IMG/VR virus record: IMGVR_UViG_3300028864_000016
Coordinates: 62,001-126,000 of that record
DNA: 64,000 bases
Source of the DNA: a virus
Direction: 5' to 3' (one strand)
Of the stretch, positions 1 through 8,409 are shown in pieces (the first letter of the stretch is position 1; each line of letters starts with the position of its first letter). The notes under the pieces were generated by a model. It was given only the letters and a program-made list of their open reading frames with translations. It was not told where the DNA came from and searched no databases. A program made the position numbers and the translations under genes.

Positions 1-25
1 TTTACATGCCCTTCTAAATAAAATA

Positions 26-35
26 AATAAATTAA
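26..35 (+). repeat. First copy of the dispersed AATAAATTAA gene-junction element
   Basis: Exact ten-base copy just upstream of the ribosome binding site of the first gene. Further exact + copies that I located begin at 4039, 5307, 5370, 6148, 7144, 11658, 21513, 28980, 33522, 35946, 36279, 46753, 47350 and 48948. Reverse-strand copies that precede or lie between leftward genes begin at 54714, 55077, 58414, 58527, 60234, 61366, 62072 and 62705. Nearly all lie between a stop codon (often overlapping it) and the next Shine-Dalgarno, so the element follows gene direction. Function is unknown: promoter, RNA processing site or translation enhancer are options. Confidence 0.7.
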
Positions 36-55
36 AATTCAAGGAGAGATAAAAT

Positions 56-676
56 ATGGAAATGATAAAAGATACTGATTATGTTGAAGTATACCACGAT
101 TATGATTATAAAACATACATAGCAAGTGAAAACCCATTAGATGCAGGATATGAATTGCCACCTAAGATTGATGGTGAACCTTATTATGTATCTGTATTAT
201 GGAAAGATATTATGAAAGCTAATATGAAATCAGACAATTTTAAAAATCAAGCTATTAGATTTTCACCAAGTATTGAAGAACAAGTCTATAAACAATTAAG
301 AATAGACGTTAATAAAGACAAGAACTCTTATTCAAGAGATGAAATAGAAAGAATGATATTACAACCAAACGATACAATTTTAAAGAAAATAACACAAATA
401 GATAAATTAGCAACAATTGATGCTTTCTTATCTCTATTAGTATATTTGAAAAATACTAATAAATATCTTATTGCTGAAAAAGTAGAACTATATATAAGAG
501 CAAGAAAAGAAGAAATAGAAGAAGGTATAAGAAAGTCAGAATTAGAAGTTGACGAAACTGAAAATATTGAATTAGCAGTAGTTCCAGAAAGCGAAAATGT
601 TGAATTAGTAGAAGCGTCTAATGAAGAAGTAAAGGAAGCTAAAATAGCTAAAAAGACTACTACACCTAAAAAATAA
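56..676 (+). CDS. Phage structural/head-region protein of unknown function
   Basis: A 206-residue acidic, charged protein with no domain I recognise. AAGGAG at 41-46 lies nine bases before the ATG, so the start is well supported. The C-terminal third is rich in Glu and Val and ends in a Lys/Thr tail, suggesting a flexible extension. It is followed after a short gap by the head-tail connector gene, so a capsid or neck role is inferred from position only. Confidence 0.6.
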   Translation: MEMIKDTDYVEVYHDYDYKTYIASENPLDAGYELPPKIDGEPYYVSVLWKDIMKANMKSDNFKNQAIRFSPSIEEQVYKQLRIDVNKDKNSYSRDEIERMILQPNDTILKKITQIDKLATIDAFLSLLVYLKNTNKYLIAEKVELYIRARKEEIEEGIRKSELEVDETENIELAVVPESENVELVEASNEEVKEAKIAKKTTTPKK

Positions 677-729
677 TAAGGGAGATATATAAATCTTCCT
701 TTAATAAATTATAGAAAGGAATGATTATC

Positions 730-1200
730 TTGACCCCTTATTCAAAAGTAATAGATAGATTTGAACGTAAAATAAAAGAATATAAAGAATTTTTTTGTTA
801 TGAAAATGTTACTGACGAACAATTTATAGAGATTACAAATAGAAGAGAAATGGGATTATTAGAAGATGCAATAAGTGAATTACAGTTGGTTGTATCTATT
901 TCTCAGAATGTAAATTTTTTAGACAAAGATGATAATTTAGAAGCATTTAATTTTGATTTAGTACCAATCGAAGAAGATTTAATTAGTGATTATATGGTTG
1001 TAAAGATGTTCGATGAAGGAATAGTAAGACTAAAACAATATCAGAAATATTTTGGTGATGATATAAAAATGCCCAATTCTAATACAGAAAGGACTACTTA
1101 TTTAAAAGTTGCTGAATATAGACAAGCACAAATTGATAAAAAAGTTGCTAGTTATAACAGTAAGGACAGAAAAACTGGTAGTCATTTAATGGCATATTGA
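730..1200 (+). CDS. Putative head-tail connector (adaptor) protein
   Basis: About 156 residues. The N-terminus reads MTPYSKVIDRF and is followed by helical, acidic sequence, resembling small head-tail connector proteins that sit directly before head-closure genes in Gram-positive siphophages. An ATG at 721 touches the GAAAGGA motif (714-720), too close for initiation; the in-frame TTG at 730 has nine-base spacing and is preferred. The next gene starts two bases after the stop, indicating translational coupling. Family assignment is by resemblance and gene order. Confidence 0.6.
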   Translation: MTPYSKVIDRFERKIKEYKEFFCYENVTDEQFIEITNRREMGLLEDAISELQLVVSISQNVNFLDKDDNLEAFNFDLVPIEEDLISDYMVVKMFDEGIVRLKQYQKYFGDDIKMPNSNTERTTYLKVAEYRQAQIDKKVASYNSKDRKTGSHLMAY

Positions 1201-1201
1201 T

Positions 1202-2497
1202 ATGAAGAAAGAAGATTTACAATATTATAGAATAATAAATAAAATTTCTGAAAATCAATCTTGTAAAGAATCATATATTTCTGAAATGTCTCAAGACTAC
1301 AACAAGGCAAGAGAAAATGCTATATATAGATTTGATGTATTAATAAATTCAATTGATGCAAAAGATGTATTTATAAATGAATTAGAAACTTCAATCAAAG
1401 GAGTTATCGACATCTCAAGGAAACAAACTGCTGATACTGAAATGGAAGAAAGATTGCAAGTATATCCTAATCTAATTAAGCGAGGCGATTATGTTAAGTT
1501 CAAAGTCAATGATACTGATACTCTTAGAACATATCTTATTAAATCTAAAATAGATAAGAAAAATGGATATGATGAAGGAATATTTGAGGAATGTAATTAT
1601 AATGTGAAGTTTATTTCAAGTAATGAATTAAATAAAATTATGGCAATTGTATCTAATAATACAAAATATACATTAGGGATTAAATCTTTAGTTTCAGGTA
1701 TTATTGAAGCAAATGGAATGTTTGGATTAATAATGTCAGATAATTCAATATCACAAAAAATAAGTTTAGGACAAAGATTTATAATTAACAAACAGGCTTG
1801 GAAGGCGACTCAAACGGACAGAGTGACGGTACCGGGAATATTAATAGTTTTATTAGGTGAGTCTAATATTAATGTAGAGACAGATGATGTAGTAAATGAA
1901 ATAGCAGATGCTCTTACGCATAATTATACAATTGCATTAAATTCAACATCACAATCAATAGTTGAAAACGGCACATATGAAATCAATCCAATAGTTAAAG
2001 ATAATGGAAAAGAAGTAGATAATTCTAATGTTACATATTTATCAAGTAATCCTGAAATAGCTACAATTGACTCAAAAGGTTTAGTTACTGCTTTAAAAAC
2101 AGGAACTTGTATTATAACTTGTAGTATTGGAACTGAAAAAATTGATTTATCGTTAAGTGTAATTGCTAAGACAACAATACCTGTAATAAATTATACAACA
2201 AGTTGGACAAATAATAATGGAAGTTTATTAAAGTTAATGAGTTCTACAACTACCTCAATAGTTAAGACAGTTGATGGTATAGCTGATAATTCTTTAGTTG
2301 TTAATTACAATTTTGATTCAATAGGGCAAAGTTTAATATCACAAAAGAAATTAACTATAACAAAAGTTTCAGATACAAGTTTTACAATTAAGAATACTAA
2401 TACCAGTGTTGTTACAAATATTAGTATAGATTTAATTGATTCTAGTAATGGAACTATCATTGAGACTAAAAATATTCAATTAAAAGGAGTGAGTTAA
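1202..2497 (+). CDS. Head-closure-like structural protein with C-terminal Ig-like (Big_2) domain
   Basis: 431 residues. Residues about 90-170 contain the pattern of neck or head-closure proteins that begins RGDYVKF and continues with a beta-rich section. Residues about 250-320 form a bacterial Ig-like group 2 domain with the signature VTYLSSNPEIATID followed by GLVTALKTGTCIIT. A further beta-rich segment finishes the protein. Ig-like decorations on virions are thought to give weak binding to surface polysaccharides. It lies two bases after the connector gene, consistent with a neck complex. The N-terminal role is inference; the Ig-like fold is clear. Confidence 0.65.
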   Translation: MKKEDLQYYRIINKISENQSCKESYISEMSQDYNKARENAIYRFDVLINSIDAKDVFINELETSIKGVIDISRKQTADTEMEERLQVYPNLIKRGDYVKFKVNDTDTLRTYLIKSKIDKKNGYDEGIFEECNYNVKFISSNELNKIMAIVSNNTKYTLGIKSLVSGIIEANGMFGLIMSDNSISQKISLGQRFIINKQAWKATQTDRVTVPGILIVLLGESNINVETDDVVNEIADALTHNYTIALNSTSQSIVENGTYEINPIVKDNGKEVDNSNVTYLSSNPEIATIDSKGLVTALKTGTCIITCSIGTEKIDLSLSVIAKTTIPVINYTTSWTNNNGSLLKLMSSTTTSIVKTVDGIADNSLVVNYNFDSIGQSLISQKKLTITKVSDTSFTIKNTNTSVVTNISIDLIDSSNGTIIETKNIQLKGVS

Positions 2498-2500
2498 AGT

Positions 2501-2590
2501 ATGAAAATAAATATTTTAATAACTCCTAATAAATTAAAAGCCAATAAAAACGTAATTTTAAATGGACAAGTAATTAATTTAATTAAGTAA
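2501..2590 (+). CDS. Small 29-residue phage protein
   Basis: A 29-codon frame beginning MKINILITPNK fills the gap between two structural genes. AAGGAG about a dozen bases upstream can initiate it, and a new AAAGGAGGG follows its stop for the next gene. No known domain. The tight fit between neighbours is the main support; function unknown. Confidence 0.45.
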   Translation: MKINILITPNKLKANKNVILNGQVINLIK

Positions 2591-2605
2591 AGGAGGGTAA
2601 TAAGT

Positions 2606-3178
2606 ATGACATTAGATGATTTAGAAACAATTAACAATTTTCAAGTATTTGAAGATTTCATTCGTGAATTTATAATTTTAGATACTGACTTATTTAAAAT
2701 GATTTATTATCCTCAAAAAAATCCGTTAATTCAAGCAGATGAGGAAAATCCTTATAAAATATTTGAAGAAAGTGAAAGTAATGAGCATGGGGTAGTCTTA
2801 TTTGGTGCGAAAAATAATGAAATTTTGAATACTTCTAATATTGTTATTTTGATAGATTTTGAACAAACTCCTAAAGGAAATTTACAAGAATATAATACAG
2901 TATATATTATAATTCGTACAATTCTAAAAGGAGATGTGCAAAAATTAGGTAATGGATTAGATAGAGCATTTATAATTGATAAACTTATCGAAAATCAATT
3001 AGATAGGTCTACTTTGACAGGATTGGGTGAAATAAAAAAGACAAGTTTTAAACCACTTCCATTGAATGAGCAGAATCAAGGTTATATAGCTATGTATAAG
3101 GCAACATCATTTGCTTATGATTTTTTGAACAATAAGAATATACAAAAGAAATATTTTGGTGGTGAATATAATGAATAG
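2606..3178 (+). CDS. Putative tail-completion/tail-terminator-region protein
   Basis: 190 residues, strong AGGAGGG ribosome site. Alternating beta-type segments and a position between head closure and the major tail protein fit a tail-terminator or tail-completion role, but no diagnostic motif is visible. Its end overlaps the start of the next gene by eight bases, so the two are translationally coupled. Confidence 0.5.
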   Translation: MTLDDLETINNFQVFEDFIREFIILDTDLFKMIYYPQKNPLIQADEENPYKIFEESESNEHGVVLFGAKNNEILNTSNIVILIDFEQTPKGNLQEYNTVYIIIRTILKGDVQKLGNGLDRAFIIDKLIENQLDRSTLTGLGEIKKTSFKPLPLNEQNQGYIAMYKATSFAYDFLNNKNIQKKYFGGEYNE

Positions 3179-4043
3179 CGATTACTTAAAATTTCAGTTG
3201 AATAGGGGACTGGATATTATATTTAAAGATAAGAACCATCAACAAATTAAAGTTAAACAATCTAGAATTTCTGATATTGATGAAATAGGATTGCTAACTT
3301 ATTTAACTTTAACTTATATCTTTAGAATTCAAAAAGAACAGTTGAAATTATATGAAGATATTCAAGATCAATTGAAAAGCAAATCACTATTTGAATCTAT
3401 TGTAATACATGAAAATATATTAAATAGCAAAAAAGATTTTAACATTTCGGAATCAATGGTTATGTTACTAATACAATCATTGGCTTTCTTTTTAGATATT
3501 AAAGATTTTAATAGGATTGGAGTTTCTAATAATGTAGACGCTATAATTGTTTATGATTTTAAAGAACTTGAAGGACAAGTATATAAAGTTCCTATATTTG
3601 AATTAAATAATGATAACTTTGAAGAATTTAGTGAATTAATAAGAACGATAACTTGTACAGATGTAATTCAAGAAGAAAAAGAAGAAATGGATATGTTAGA
3701 ACATTATGACGATGAAGAACTACAGAGACTTCTAGAAGAACAATATAGAATATACAAAGAAGATAAGAAAAAGGAAGAAAATGAAAATAAAATAACTATT
3801 GATGAAGTTATAGCTTCAGTTTGTATGAGTGAGAATAGTAAATATAATTTTACTAATATTTCAGATTTAACAATTTGGCAACTTAACTTCTATTTTAATT
3901 TCTTGTTAGAAAAAGAAAATATTGAGATAGTTAAATCTCAATTTACTTCTGGAAATTATAACTTTGAAAAAGCTCCAGACTTAAATTGGATTAAGAAAAC
4001 TAAAATTAAATTAACAAAATGTAAAAAATTATTAAATGAATAA
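3171..4043 (+). CDS. Phage tail-region protein of unknown function
   Basis: 290 residues from the ATG at 3171; earlier in-frame TTG and GTG codons lie deeper in the preceding gene and lack a suitable ribosome site. Mostly helical, with a highly charged Glu/Lys section around residues 180-210 that should be a coiled coil. The C-terminal 60 residues, with DLTIWQLNFYFNFL and a downstream Asn-Tyr-Asn-Phe loop, resemble the ends of tail assembly or portal-associated proteins, but I would not name it. A terminator hairpin follows directly. Confidence 0.5.
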   Translation: MNSDYLKFQLNRGLDIIFKDKNHQQIKVKQSRISDIDEIGLLTYLTLTYIFRIQKEQLKLYEDIQDQLKSKSLFESIVIHENILNSKKDFNISESMVMLLIQSLAFFLDIKDFNRIGVSNNVDAIIVYDFKELEGQVYKVPIFELNNDNFEEFSELIRTITCTDVIQEEKEEMDMLEHYDDEELQRLLEEQYRIYKEDKKKEENENKITIDEVIASVCMSENSKYNFTNISDLTIWQLNFYFNFLLEKENIEIVKSQFTSGNYNFEKAPDLNWIKKTKIKLTKCKKLLNE

Positions 4044-4046
4044 ATT

Positions 4047-4078
4047 AAGTTCCTATAATTTCCATAGGAACTTTTTTA
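4047..4078 (+). terminator. Intrinsic terminator after the head-tail gene block
   Basis: Perfect ten-base arms AAGTTCCTAT (4047-4056) and ATAGGAACTT (4064-4073) followed by a T-run. The AATAAATTAA element overlaps the preceding stop codon. Confidence 0.85.
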
Positions 4079-4113
4079 TTATATAAAAATGTAAAATTTA
4101 AGGAGGAATATTA

Positions 4114-5217
4114 ATGGCAACTATTAATGAAAGATTTGGTATTTTAAATGCGAGTCAAGTAAAATTGAGAAATAGAACAACAAATAAATTATTACTTAAG
4201 ATACCACAAGCAAACAAATGTACATTTGAATACAAAACTACGGATAAATCAGCAAAGGAACAAGGTATAGAAAAACTATTTTGGTCAACAACACCAGTAG
4301 CAACCTACAAAATGGAAACTGAAACTATATCTTTTGCTCAACTTGCAGAAGCATTAGGTAGTGATGGATTAGTATTAAATACTGAAAATGAATCTTACTA
4401 TAAGGAAGAAGTATTTGTAGTAACAACAGATGGAACTTTAGTTCTTAATTTAAAATCTGAACCTATGAATGGAACAGTGATTAATTTTAATAAATTATCA
4501 CTTGGTGGAGAATTAGACATATCACTAGTTGGTGTAGTAGATGCTACTGATAAAAAGAAATTTACTATTACTAATTCAGAGTTAAGAATTGGGGATAAAG
4601 TTGAAGTAAATTATACAGAAGTTTTATCAGCAGGACAAGTTTATACATTTAAAGTATATGGTAATAAACAAGTAGATGCTAAAGAACTACAAGCAACCGT
4701 ATTAAGAAAAAATGTTGCTACAAATAAAATAGAATTAATGGATATGATTATTCCAAATGTAGTTATTCAATCTGGTGTAACATTATCATTTGACGCTGAA
4801 AACCCATCAAAATTTGAACTGAATTTCAAAGTACTTGGAGATCCGTTTAATACTGATGATGAAGGTAATCCATTATTCTGTGAATTTAAAGCAAAAGCAC
4901 CAAAAATTCCTGTAACTCCAATTGCTGATTTAGCAGGAGTATCAAATGTATCAACAAAAATTGATTTAACATTTACAGCACCAACTTCTTCAACATCAGT
5001 AGTATTAATGTATAAATTAAGTACAGATAGTACTTATAGTGCAGTGGCTACTAGTGGAACAACTGGGGTAAGAATAGCTTCTCCATTAACTGATACAAGT
5101 ACTTCAACTCAAGTATTAGGGCTAACGGCTTCAACATCTTACAATTTAAAAATTGTAGTAACAGGTGGTATTCATGAAGGTGAATCTAATCTTGTAACAA
5201 TTGTAACTATACCCTAG
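4114..5217 (+). CDS. Major tail protein with C-terminal fibronectin type III domain
   Basis: 367 residues, AAGGAGG ribosome site. The body (about 1-265) is beta-rich with several VxNxK-type strands and no Cys cluster, as expected for a tail-tube protein. Residues about 270-367 form a fibronectin III or Ig-like appendage: a proline-rich linker, then VSTKIDLTFTAP, YKLSTDSTYSAV and LTASTSYNLKI. Such C-terminal domains decorate tail tubes of Gram-positive siphophages. It stands alone between a terminator and a structured gap, consistent with high, separate expression. Identity as the tube protein is inferred from size, order and the appendage. Confidence 0.65.
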   Translation: MATINERFGILNASQVKLRNRTTNKLLLKIPQANKCTFEYKTTDKSAKEQGIEKLFWSTTPVATYKMETETISFAQLAEALGSDGLVLNTENESYYKEEVFVVTTDGTLVLNLKSEPMNGTVINFNKLSLGGELDISLVGVVDATDKKKFTITNSELRIGDKVEVNYTEVLSAGQVYTFKVYGNKQVDAKELQATVLRKNVATNKIELMDMIIPNVVIQSGVTLSFDAENPSKFELNFKVLGDPFNTDDEGNPLFCEFKAKAPKIPVTPIADLAGVSNVSTKIDLTFTAPTSSTSVVLMYKLSTDSTYSAVATSGTTGVRIASPLTDTSTSTQVLGLTASTSYNLKIVVTGGIHEGESNLVTIVTIP

Positions 5218-5218
5218 T

Positions 5219-5370
5219 AATCCTACTAATATAGTAGGTCAATCAATACTAGGAGAAATGATTGTTGGATAAAAATATAATCCAATATATTGTTGATTGA
5301 CAAAAGAATAAATTAAATGAATATTAAGAATGAGTATCTATATGGTACTCATCTATTAGTATTATAACAA
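5219..5370 (+). other. Structured intergenic RNA region: nested hairpins
   Basis: No gene fits here. A small hairpin CCTAC/GTAGG is followed by nine-base arms GTCAATCAA (5238-5246) and TTGATTGAC (5293-5301) enclosing an inner TTGGAT/ATCCAA hairpin, then ATGAGTA/TACTCAT near 5328-5350. The set lies between the major tail protein and the gp10-like gene. It could be a terminator plus leader, or an mRNA-stabilising structure. Confidence 0.45.
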
Positions 5371-5408
5371 ATAAATTAAAACAATATATAAGGGAAGTGA
5401 ATATATAA

Positions 5409-5846
5409 ATGGACTTTAATTCAATAGGAGAAATGTATGCTGAATTAGAAAAACAAATTAAAACGGATTTGATGATAGAAGCACAAAAAATACATTTGGC
5501 AATTCAAGATTATATTATATCAGATATATACCAAACGTATAGTCCAAAATTCTATGACAGAACAGGAACTCTTTTAAATAGTATTGAAGTATCTCCTGTT
5601 AAGAAAAATGGAGATGAATATACTATTGAGATATATGTAAAAGATGAATTACATGATATAGCTTTTTGGGAAACAGGTGAACAAAGAACATTGACCGAAA
5701 TACTAGAATATTTTGCTGAAGGGCATGGATATGGTCGAGGTGGAATTAAATTAAATCCAATGCAATCAGTATGGGAAAATGAGTGTAAAGATGTAATTAA
5801 TAATCTTTTAGACTATCTTAAAAGGCGTGGTTTTGATTTTACATAA
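5409..5846 (+). CDS. HK97 gp10-like tail-completion protein
   Basis: 145 residues. It shows the family pattern: N-terminal helix, YSPKFYDRTGTLLNSI (compare YxRTGxLRxS), a beta pair, then IAFWETGEQRTL and a C-terminal helix. HK97-gp10-like proteins act in tail or head-tail completion. Ribosome site GGGAAGTGA precedes the ATG. After this gene the tail operon is interrupted by about 8 kb of accessory genes before the tail chaperone. Confidence 0.75.
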   Translation: MDFNSIGEMYAELEKQIKTDLMIEAQKIHLAIQDYIISDIYQTYSPKFYDRTGTLLNSIEVSPVKKNGDEYTIEIYVKDELHDIAFWETGEQRTLTEILEYFAEGHGYGRGGIKLNPMQSVWENECKDVINNLLDYLKRRGFDFT

Positions 5847-5907
5847 TAAGAAAATAAATTGTTCATTTTATTGCAATATAAATTATTTAAACAAATTAAA
5901 AGAAATA

Positions 5908-6155
5908 GTATTGACTTTATTTTTAAAATGGAGTAATATTACATTAAAGATAATTTAATGTATAAATAAATAAAGTCAATACATAATTTGAAAAACGTAT
6001 ATTTTAATGATGTTCTCCGACATCAAAATTTATTTAATGTATGTATGAGTAGTTATGACTAGGGGTAGCTCCCTTAGTCAGATTATTCTAATTAAATAAA
6101 TAATGGGGAATATGATTAAAATGTATGTGAAATTAATACATACATTAAATAAATT
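5908..6155. promoter_or_regulatory. Regulatory region of the antirepressor with two long inverted repeats
   Basis: This non-coding stretch holds (a) perfect 15-base inverted arms at 5908-5922 and 5968-5982, enclosing TACATTAAA/TTTAATGTA; (b) a hairpin TGATGT/ACATCA near 6008; (c) a ten-base hairpin TGACTAGGGG/CCCTTAGTCA near 6057-6083; (d) perfect 20-base inverted arms at 6027-6046 and 6136-6155, the right one containing the AATAAATTAA element. TTGACT (5911-5916) with a TAATAT box 17 bases on may be a sigma-A promoter embedded in the first repeat. The arms could be paired operators or a long leader-RNA structure. Confidence 0.6.
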
Positions 6156-6179
6156 AAAATAAAAAGGAGATGTTTCATT

Positions 6180-7142
6180 ATGGAACAAAATAAAATTATT
6201 AAACTATTTACAGATGAAAAAGTAGAAGTAAAGGAACGAGAATTCACAAAAATTTTAGGTGGTTTTTCAGAAACAAGTCCCGTAATTACTGATAAACAAA
6301 TCGGAGATTTACTTGGATATGCAAAAGGTGCTAGGCAGGTTAGAGATCAAGTTAATAGTAATTTACAACATTTTACGAGAGATGATATTATTGATTTACA
6401 ACGTGGAGATGGGAGCGACACGTTTGCTGAAGTATTGAAAACACTAGGCTACGCAAAACAATCTATAACACAAGCTAAAAATATTTATGTGTTTTCTGAA
6501 GCAGGTTTTCTATTATATTTAAAGTTTGCCGAAGGTGATAAATCAGTAGAATTATACAAAGATTTTATTGAAGACTACTTTAAAACAAAAGCTGAGAATA
6601 TAGTAATGGAAAAGACATTAGAAGAAACTAAGCAAGCACTAATTGATGAAAGAAAATACATATTAGGTAGTGTTATTTTTGAAACTGATACAACTAAGAA
6701 AATGCAACTGTTACAAAGAGATAAAAAATTAGAAGAACAAATAAATGAAATAGAAAAGACTTTAGCTAAGGAAGAATTAATGGAACAATTAAAAGATAAA
6801 TTAGCTATTGCATATGCATTTGAACAATCTAATAAAGAATATAGTATTGGTACATTTGCTAGATTCTTAAATATTAAGAATTTCGGACAAAATAAATTAT
6901 TTGAATGGATGAGAGATAGCGAAATATTAATGAAAAACAATGAGCCATATCAAAGATTTATGAATAATTTTCATGTTATACCAGTTAAGAAAAATAAATT
7001 TACTGGTAGTAAAACTTTGATTAAAGCAAATGGAGTATCATACATAGTAAAGAGATTAATAAAAGATGGTAAAATTCAATCTAAAACTTACGAGGAAATT
7101 ATAAATGATATCAATGAAAATTTACAATCAGAAGCTAGTTAG
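6180..7142 (+). CDS. Phage antirepressor with C-terminal KilAC domain
   Basis: 320 residues, AAGGAGATG ribosome site. The N-terminal half (to about 135) resembles BRO-N/antirepressor DNA-binding domains, with a predicted helix-turn-helix around LLGYAKGARQVRDQV and a later IYVFSEAGFLLYLKF segment. A coiled coil follows (about 140-215). The C-terminal part (about 220-275) is a KilAC domain: SIGTFARFLNIKNFGQN, then LFEWMRDSEIL. Antirepressors of this type release prophage repression. It is unusual inside the late tail operon and has its own repeat-rich control region upstream and a terminator downstream. Confidence 0.8.
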   Translation: MEQNKIIKLFTDEKVEVKEREFTKILGGFSETSPVITDKQIGDLLGYAKGARQVRDQVNSNLQHFTRDDIIDLQRGDGSDTFAEVLKTLGYAKQSITQAKNIYVFSEAGFLLYLKFAEGDKSVELYKDFIEDYFKTKAENIVMEKTLEETKQALIDERKYILGSVIFETDTTKKMQLLQRDKKLEEQINEIEKTLAKEELMEQLKDKLAIAYAFEQSNKEYSIGTFARFLNIKNFGQNKLFEWMRDSEILMKNNEPYQRFMNNFHVIPVKKNKFTGSKTLIKANGVSYIVKRLIKDGKIQSKTYEEIINDINENLQSEAS

Positions 7143-7213
7143 AAATAAATTAATATAAATAAAAATAAATGACTACATAGAAATGGACTAAATTAAATAT
7201 GAATAAAATTATT

Positions 7214-7248
7214 AGACTAGATACTAAAAAGGTATTCTAGTCTTTTTA
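7214..7248 (+). terminator. Terminator after the antirepressor gene
   Basis: Arms built on AGACTAGA and TCTAGTCT with a TTTTT tail. It separates the antirepressor from the next promoter. Confidence 0.75.
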
Positions 7249-7270
7249 TGTAGAAATTACAAAGGAATTA

Positions 7271-7299
7271 TTGACTCTATCCGAAAATAGTATTATTAT
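7271..7299 (+). promoter_or_regulatory. Sigma-A-type promoter for the secreted wall-binding protein
   Basis: TTGACT (7271-7276), 17-base spacer, TATTAT (7294-7299). It suggests the downstream gene can be expressed independently of late transcription, possibly in the lysogen. Confidence 0.6.
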
Positions 7300-7362
7300 A
7301 TATCTATAACCAATACATGAAAATAATGGTATGGAATAATAATACTAAGGGGATGAATAATT

Positions 7363-8097
7363 ATGAATAAAATCTTTAAAAAGTTTATTGTAATGGGAAT
7401 AATAGCTAGTTCGATAAGTATATTGCCTTTGACAGGAGCAAGTGCAGAGTGGAAACAAGACTCTAAAGGTTGGTGGAATACTGAAGGAAGTTCATGGTCA
7501 GTAGGTTGGAAGCAAATCGATTCTAAATGGTACTATTTTGGACAAGACGGTTATATGGCACATGATACTATTGTTGATGGATATAAAATTGATAATAATG
7601 GAGTATGGATTCAAAATAACACTGTAAACAATACAACAGAAACAAGTACAAATGTTTCGAATACGGCTAACAGTAATAATAGTTCTAATACTAATTTAAC
7701 TAATAACATAGATAATAGTACAAGTAGTAATTCAAGCGTTACATTAAATAATACTGGTGTGATTAATGCTAATACAACTAATAATGTTGCTGTTGATAAC
7801 ACTAGTAAAGAAGAAAAAGATTATTATAAAGAATTGAAGAAAAGTCAACAAAATGCACAAGATGATTTAAAAGCATATTATCAAAAACAATTAAATCAAG
7901 CTAAAGATGATTTAGCAGAAGCGAAAAAAGGATTAGATAATGTTAAAAGTCAATTAACTATTAAGACATTAGCAAAACAATCGGATGGAACTTGGCAATA
8001 TGTACCTTCTGTCGATACTTCAAAAGTTGCTCAATATGAAAAGAAAGTGAAAACTTATCAAGATTTAGTTGATTATTATGGGAAATTAGTTAAATAA
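7363..8097 (+). CDS. Secreted wall-binding protein carrying a tape-measure-like module
   Basis: 244 residues. A Sec signal peptide (basic start, hydrophobic 8-24, likely cut after Ala-Ser-Ala near 28) leads to cell-wall-binding repeats (about 29-83) with WWNTEG, GWKQIDSKWYYF and GYMA motifs. An Asn/Ser/Thr-rich linker (about 84-148) is followed by a coiled coil. Residues about 190-240 (LDNVKSQLT, DGTWQ, then a helical repeat) match the tape measure near mature residues 1520-1570, including 17 identical bases spanning codons NVKSQL. It has its own promoter and terminator. A wall-anchored protein with a tape-measure segment could block DNA entry of related phages, as proposed for Ltp-type exclusion lipoproteins; that role is inference. 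Confidence 0.75.
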   Translation: MNKIFKKFIVMGIIASSISILPLTGASAEWKQDSKGWWNTEGSSWSVGWKQIDSKWYYFGQDGYMAHDTIVDGYKIDNNGVWIQNNTVNNTTETSTNVSNTANSNNSSNTNLTNNIDNSTSSNSSVTLNNTGVINANTTNNVAVDNTSKEEKDYYKELKKSQQNAQDDLKAYYQKQLNQAKDDLAEAKKGLDNVKSQLTIKTLAKQSDGTWQYVPSVDTSKVAQYEKKVKTYQDLVDYYGKLVK

Positions 8098-8107
8098 TTA
8101 TAAACTT

Positions 8108-8153
8108 AAAAGACTTTAGAGATTATTAAATTAATTCTAAGGTCTTTTATTTT
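8108..8153 (+). terminator. Terminator of the secreted-protein gene
   Basis: Arms 8108-8120 and 8136-8148 (AAAAGACTTTAGA / TCTAAGGTCTTTT, one G-T wobble) plus a T-run. Belongs to the AGACTTAGA-type terminator family seen elsewhere in the window. Confidence 0.8.
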
Positions 8154-8213
8154 TATATAAGTAAAGTAAATAAAATGTGTTGACAGATAATAGTAAAAGA
8201 GTATAATAGAAAT

Positions 8214-8291
8214 TGTAAAGAAGTTAAAACTAAATTATATAAATGTTTCATGCGATAAGATGCTTAGTTCCAGTAAGTATCTTATTTTTTT
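8214..8291 (+). ncRNA. Predicted antitoxin RNA of an Fst/par-like type I module
   Basis: TTGACA (8180-8185) and TATAAT (8202-8207), spacing 16, predict a transcript of about 78 bases ending at a strong terminator (arms 8255-8266 and 8274-8285, then T-run). Bases 8242-8253 are identical to 8523-8534 of the same strand, so the RNA is perfectly complementary over 12 bases to the toxin mRNA around its start codon. The terminator loop sequence AGTTCCAGT (8266-8274) is repeated at 8338-8346, complementary to the toxin mRNA 3' part. Two such interaction sites, with convergent transcription, match the par/Fst arrangement. Confidence 0.65.
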
Positions 8292-8409
8292 ATATGTAAA
8301 AAGAACTTTCTATATTGCTTCATTACCACCTCACATGAGTTCCAGTCACGCTTTTTAACTCCACAATATTTACTCGTTCTTATTTCCAACTATTAAATTT
8401 TTCTATTTG

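Noticed and set aside
721-729. ATG at 721 as start of the connector gene, and similar ATG or GTG codons abutting ribosome sites at 9983, 10706, 21541 and 47160
   Set aside because: These codons touch or overlap the Shine-Dalgarno; in-frame codons about nine bases later have correct spacing.
6575-6940. 121-codon - strand frame inside the antirepressor gene
   Set aside because: Hydrophobic shadow of Lys/Glu-rich coding sequence; no ribosome site.
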